DNA of 6,930 nt from NCBI GenBank assembly GCA_023433985.1, contig JAEYTN010000141.1, forward strand, positions 1 to 6,930, in the 5' to 3' direction. This document shows, one piece after another, positions 5,402 through 6,930 of the stretch. Position numbers and translations under genes: made by a program. The notes under the pieces were generated by a model. The model ran no database searches, was not told the origin of the DNA, and saw only the letters and a list, made by a program, of their open reading frames with translations. This DNA comes from Pseudomonadota bacterium (lineage in GTDB: Bacteria; Pseudomonadota; Alphaproteobacteria; Rhizobiales; Devosiaceae). Each line of letters opens with the position of its first letter. The stretch's first letter is position 1.

Positions 5402-6130
5402 ATGCATTTGCCGAAGGAATCGATCAGACAGCGTCGACGCGCCACACCCTCCAGGGCTGCCGGTAGCGGCTCTGCCTCCGCTTGGCGACTAGTATATCAG
5501 CACGTCCGGGAGGAGATCGTGTCGCTGCGGCTGAAGCCCGGCGATCCGATCAGCGAGAAGGAAGTGGCCGCCCGCTACGGCGTCAGCCGCACGCCCGTGC
5601 GGGAGGCGATGCTGCGGCTCGCCGACGAGCGGCTGGTGGAGATCTTTCCTCAATCGGGCACGTTCGTAGCGCGCATCCCCTATGACGACCTGCCCGAGGC
5701 CATGGTGATCCGCAAGGCCCTGGAAACCGCCTCCGTAAGGCTCGCGGCCGAGAAGGCGAGCAAGAGCCAGCTGCTGGCGCTCGCCACCATCGTCGAGCAG
5801 CAGCGCGAGGCGGCCGAAGCCAACGATCGCGGGGCGTTCCACCGGGCGGATGAGGCCTTCCACGCCAAGATCGCGGAGATCGGCGGCTTCCCCGGCATCT
5901 GGCGGCAGGTGCTGCAGGTCAAGGTGCAGGTCGACCGCTACCGGCGGATGACCCTGTCGCAGGAAGGCCGCATGGCCCAGGTCATCGCCGATCACGAACG
6001 CATTCTTGCCGGCATCGCCGCCAGCGCCCCCGAGGAAGCCGCCGCCGGCATGGTCGTCCACCTCGACGCCGTGCTCTCGGACAAGACCTCGGAGCCGGCC
6101 GAGAAGGATGAGGTAGAGGCGGCCAAGTAA
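5402..6130 (+). CDS. GntR-family transcriptional regulator, FadR subfamily (FCD domain)
   Basis: A 242-residue DNA-binding regulator, the probable ligand-responsive repressor of the divergent sugar operon. After a Ser/Ala/Arg-rich leader (1-28) comes the winged helix-turn-helix (about 29-92). It contains VYQHVREEIVSLRLKPGDPI (31-50) and the GntR signature GVSRTPVREAMLRL (60-73), then SGTFVA for the wing. The all-helical FCD effector domain follows (about 98-226). It keeps the set expected to bind a metal ion: Asp150 and His154 (DEAFH), His198 (DHERIL) and His220 (VVHLD). The effector is unknown; an arabinose-type sugar or derivative would fit the context. The ATG at 5402 lacks a clear ribosome-binding site and sits after a leader hairpin, suggesting low expression; a TTG at 5408 is a weaker alternative. 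No stop or ATG lies nearer upstream than the TAA at 5306. A second copy of the putative operator lies within codons 29-34. Confidence 0.93.
   Translation: MHLPKESIRQRRRATPSRAAGSGSASAWRLVYQHVREEIVSLRLKPGDPISEKEVAARYGVSRTPVREAMLRLADERLVEIFPQSGTFVARIPYDDLPEAMVIRKALETASVRLAAEKASKSQLLALATIVEQQREAAEANDRGAFHRADEAFHAKIAEIGGFPGIWRQVLQVKVQVDRYRRMTLSQEGRMAQVIADHERILAGIAASAPEEAAAGMVVHLDAVLSDKTSEPAEKDEVEAAK
5487..5502. promoter_or_regulatory. Putative operator, site 2, inside the regulator gene
   Basis: Bases 5487-5502 match the reverse complement of the site at 5288-5303 at 13 of 16 positions, including an uninterrupted TATATCAG. They encode Arg-Leu-Val-Tyr-Gln-His through CTA, GTA and TAT, codons that are uncommon in this GC-rich sequence. 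Centre-to-centre distance to site 1 is 199 bp, close to 19 helical turns, which would suit DNA looping or a roadblock in autoregulation. Binding is inferred from similarity only. Confidence 0.45.
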
Positions 6131-6218
6131 CGGAACGTCGTTTGACCGGCCCGCGTCAGGTAAATTGCCGGCAGTTCTTGTGACTAGGCGCGCCAGCGTC
6201 GTCTCCATCAGACGTAGT

Positions 6219-6239
6219 CGCTTGAGGCGATGTCAAGCG
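6219..6239 (+). terminator. Small hairpin downstream of the GntR-type gene
   Basis: CGCTTGA and TCAAGCG form a perfect 7-bp stem with a 7-base loop, about 90 bases after the regulator stop. No T-run follows. It may be a weak transcript-end or leader structure; the role is uncertain. Confidence 0.3.
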
Positions 6240-6265
6240 CCGCGCGAAGGGCTAGAGTTGGCTCG

Positions 6266-6278
6266 GATCATCATGATC
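6266..6278. promoter_or_regulatory. Palindrome upstream of the DUF4389 gene
   Basis: GATCAT and ATGATC are perfect 6-bp arms around a single C, ending 15 bp before the ATG at 6294 and just downstream of the -10-like TAGAGT. The placement would suit an operator at the transcription start, but there is no independent support. Confidence 0.3.
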
Positions 6279-6293
6279 TGAAAGGCGTCAACC

Positions 6294-6930
6294 ATGTCTG
6301 AACCTGCACAATACCCGGCCAGCTTTGACGTAGACTACCCGGCCCAGCTGGACCGGATGACGACATTCTTCCGGCTCTCCTGGGCCATTCCCATCCTGAT
6401 CATCCTCGGCCTGCTCAATGCCACGGAGGTCACGCGGCACGTGACCGATGGCGGCGTGACGGTGCAATCCACGGCCGGCGGCATCGCGGCAGGGCTGTTC
6501 GCCGCCACGGTGCTGATGATCGTCTTCCGGCAGCGCTACCCGCGCTGGTGGTTCGATTTCGCGCTGGAGCTCGGGCGCTTCAGTTCGCGCGTTACCGTCT
6601 ACGTTCTGCTGCTGACCGACCAGTATCCCTCTACCGTTGACGGGCAATCGGTGCATCTCGAAGTGCCCTATCCCGACGCCGAGAACGGGCTCAACCGCTG
6701 GCTGCCGCTGGTCAAATGGCTGCTCGCCATACCGCACTACATCGTGCTTGCCCTGCTCGCGATCGGCGTGGTGGTAGCCACGGTGGTGGCGTGGTTCGCG
6801 ATTCTCTTCACCGGGCACTACCCGCGCGGAATGTTCAACTTCGTGGTCGGGGTCGGCCGATGGGCGACGAGGGTCTGGGCCTATGCCTTCCTGCTGACCA
6901 CCGACACCTATCCCCCATTCAGCCTGCGCT
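6294..6930 (+). CDS. DUF4389 domain membrane protein, C-terminus beyond window
   Basis: An open frame of 212 codons from ATG 6294 to the window end, with no stop reached. AAAGG lies about 8 bases before the start. The protein matches the DUF4389 pattern: YP near the start of each unit, LAIPHYIVLALL (144-155), WFAILFTGHYPRGMF (167-181), GRWATRVWAYAFLLTTDTYPPF (188-209). It consists of two similar halves. Half one has DYPAQLDR (14-21), FRQRYPRWWFDF (78-89), GRFSSRVTVYVLLLTDQYPS (94-113). Half two has VPYPDAENGLNRW (124-136) and the segments above. About four hydrophobic segments (27-42, 62-78, 143-172, 183-202) indicate an inner-membrane protein. The function of the family is not known. It follows the regulator in the same direction after 163 bases, so a link with the sugar operon is not implied. 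Confidence 0.85.
   Translation, partial: MSEPAQYPASFDVDYPAQLDRMTTFFRLSWAIPILIILGLLNATEVTRHVTDGGVTVQSTAGGIAAGLFAATVLMIVFRQRYPRWWFDFALELGRFSSRVTVYVLLLTDQYPSTVDGQSVHLEVPYPDAENGLNRWLPLVKWLLAIPHYIVLALLAIGVVVATVVAWFAILFTGHYPRGMFNFVVGVGRWATRVWAYAFLLTTDTYPPFSLR

Larger units (their letters stand above)
6131..6293 (+). other. Intergenic region between the GntR-type gene and the DUF4389 gene
   Basis: No gene is visible in these 163 bases. CGTCT/AGACG (6200-6204, 6210-6214) and CGCTTGA/TCAAGCG (6219-6225, 6233-6239) form two small adjacent stems without T-runs; they could help end the regulator transcript. TAGAGT at 6253-6258 resembles a -10 element but lacks a matching -35. Confidence 0.4.

Noticed and set aside
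5489..6208. 239-codon minus-strand frame opposite the GntR-type gene
   Set aside because: Antisense shadow; the plus strand encodes a complete winged-helix plus FCD protein.
6288..6818. 176-codon minus-strand frame opposite the DUF4389 gene
   Set aside because: Its product is His/Arg/Glu-rich without motifs; the plus-strand frame clearly encodes a DUF4389 protein.
1..6930. CRISPR array, tRNA, rRNA, insertion sequence or phage genes
   Set aside because: No regularly spaced repeats, no tRNA-like cloverleaf, no transposase or integrase motifs and no terminal inverted repeats with target duplications were seen on reading either strand.

Overview
The window is GC-rich DNA with strongly G/C-biased third codon positions. 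Its gene content (a CUT1-type sugar ABC transporter without its own ATPase, a divergent FadR-type GntR regulator and a DUF4389 membrane protein) suggests an alphaproteobacterium, most likely of the Hyphomicrobiales (Rhizobium/Devosia-like). That placement is inferred from gene types and composition, not from a marker gene.

The core is one minus-strand operon running right to left, 5239 to 712: a periplasmic sugar-binding protein (3983-5239), two inner-membrane permeases of MalF and MalG type (3027-3890, 2190-3023), and a cytoplasmic glycoside hydrolase resembling GH51 alpha-L-arabinofuranosidases (712-2169). A strong hairpin at 663-709, 2 bases past the last stop, probably ends the transcript. 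The two permease genes are separated by 3 bases and permease to hydrolase by 20. The 92-base gap after the binding-protein gene holds two tandem hairpins, which could keep binding-protein mRNA in excess of the permease mRNA. The logic is uptake of a short arabinose-containing (or similar) glycoside into the cytoplasm, where the signal-peptide-free hydrolase cleaves it. No ABC ATPase is encoded in the window.

Divergent from the operon is a GntR/FadR-family (FCD domain) repressor gene (5402-6130, plus strand). The 162-base divergent region carries a 16-bp near-palindrome (5288-5303) lying between the -35 and -10 elements of the likely operon promoter. A second, 13/16-matching copy lies inside the regulator's own coding sequence (5487-5502), 199 bp away centre to centre. 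A separate perfect 12-bp palindrome (5254-5265) sits just upstream of the binding-protein ribosome-binding site.

Both window edges hold truncated genes. At the left edge (378 down to 1, minus strand) is the N-terminal 126 residues of a membrane protein of unknown function, with a GTG start. At the right edge (6294 to the end, plus strand) are 212 codons of a DUF4389 membrane protein visibly built of two related halves. The sugar operon itself is of an ordinary kind. The regulatory layout and the divergent hydrolase are the parts most worth a second look.
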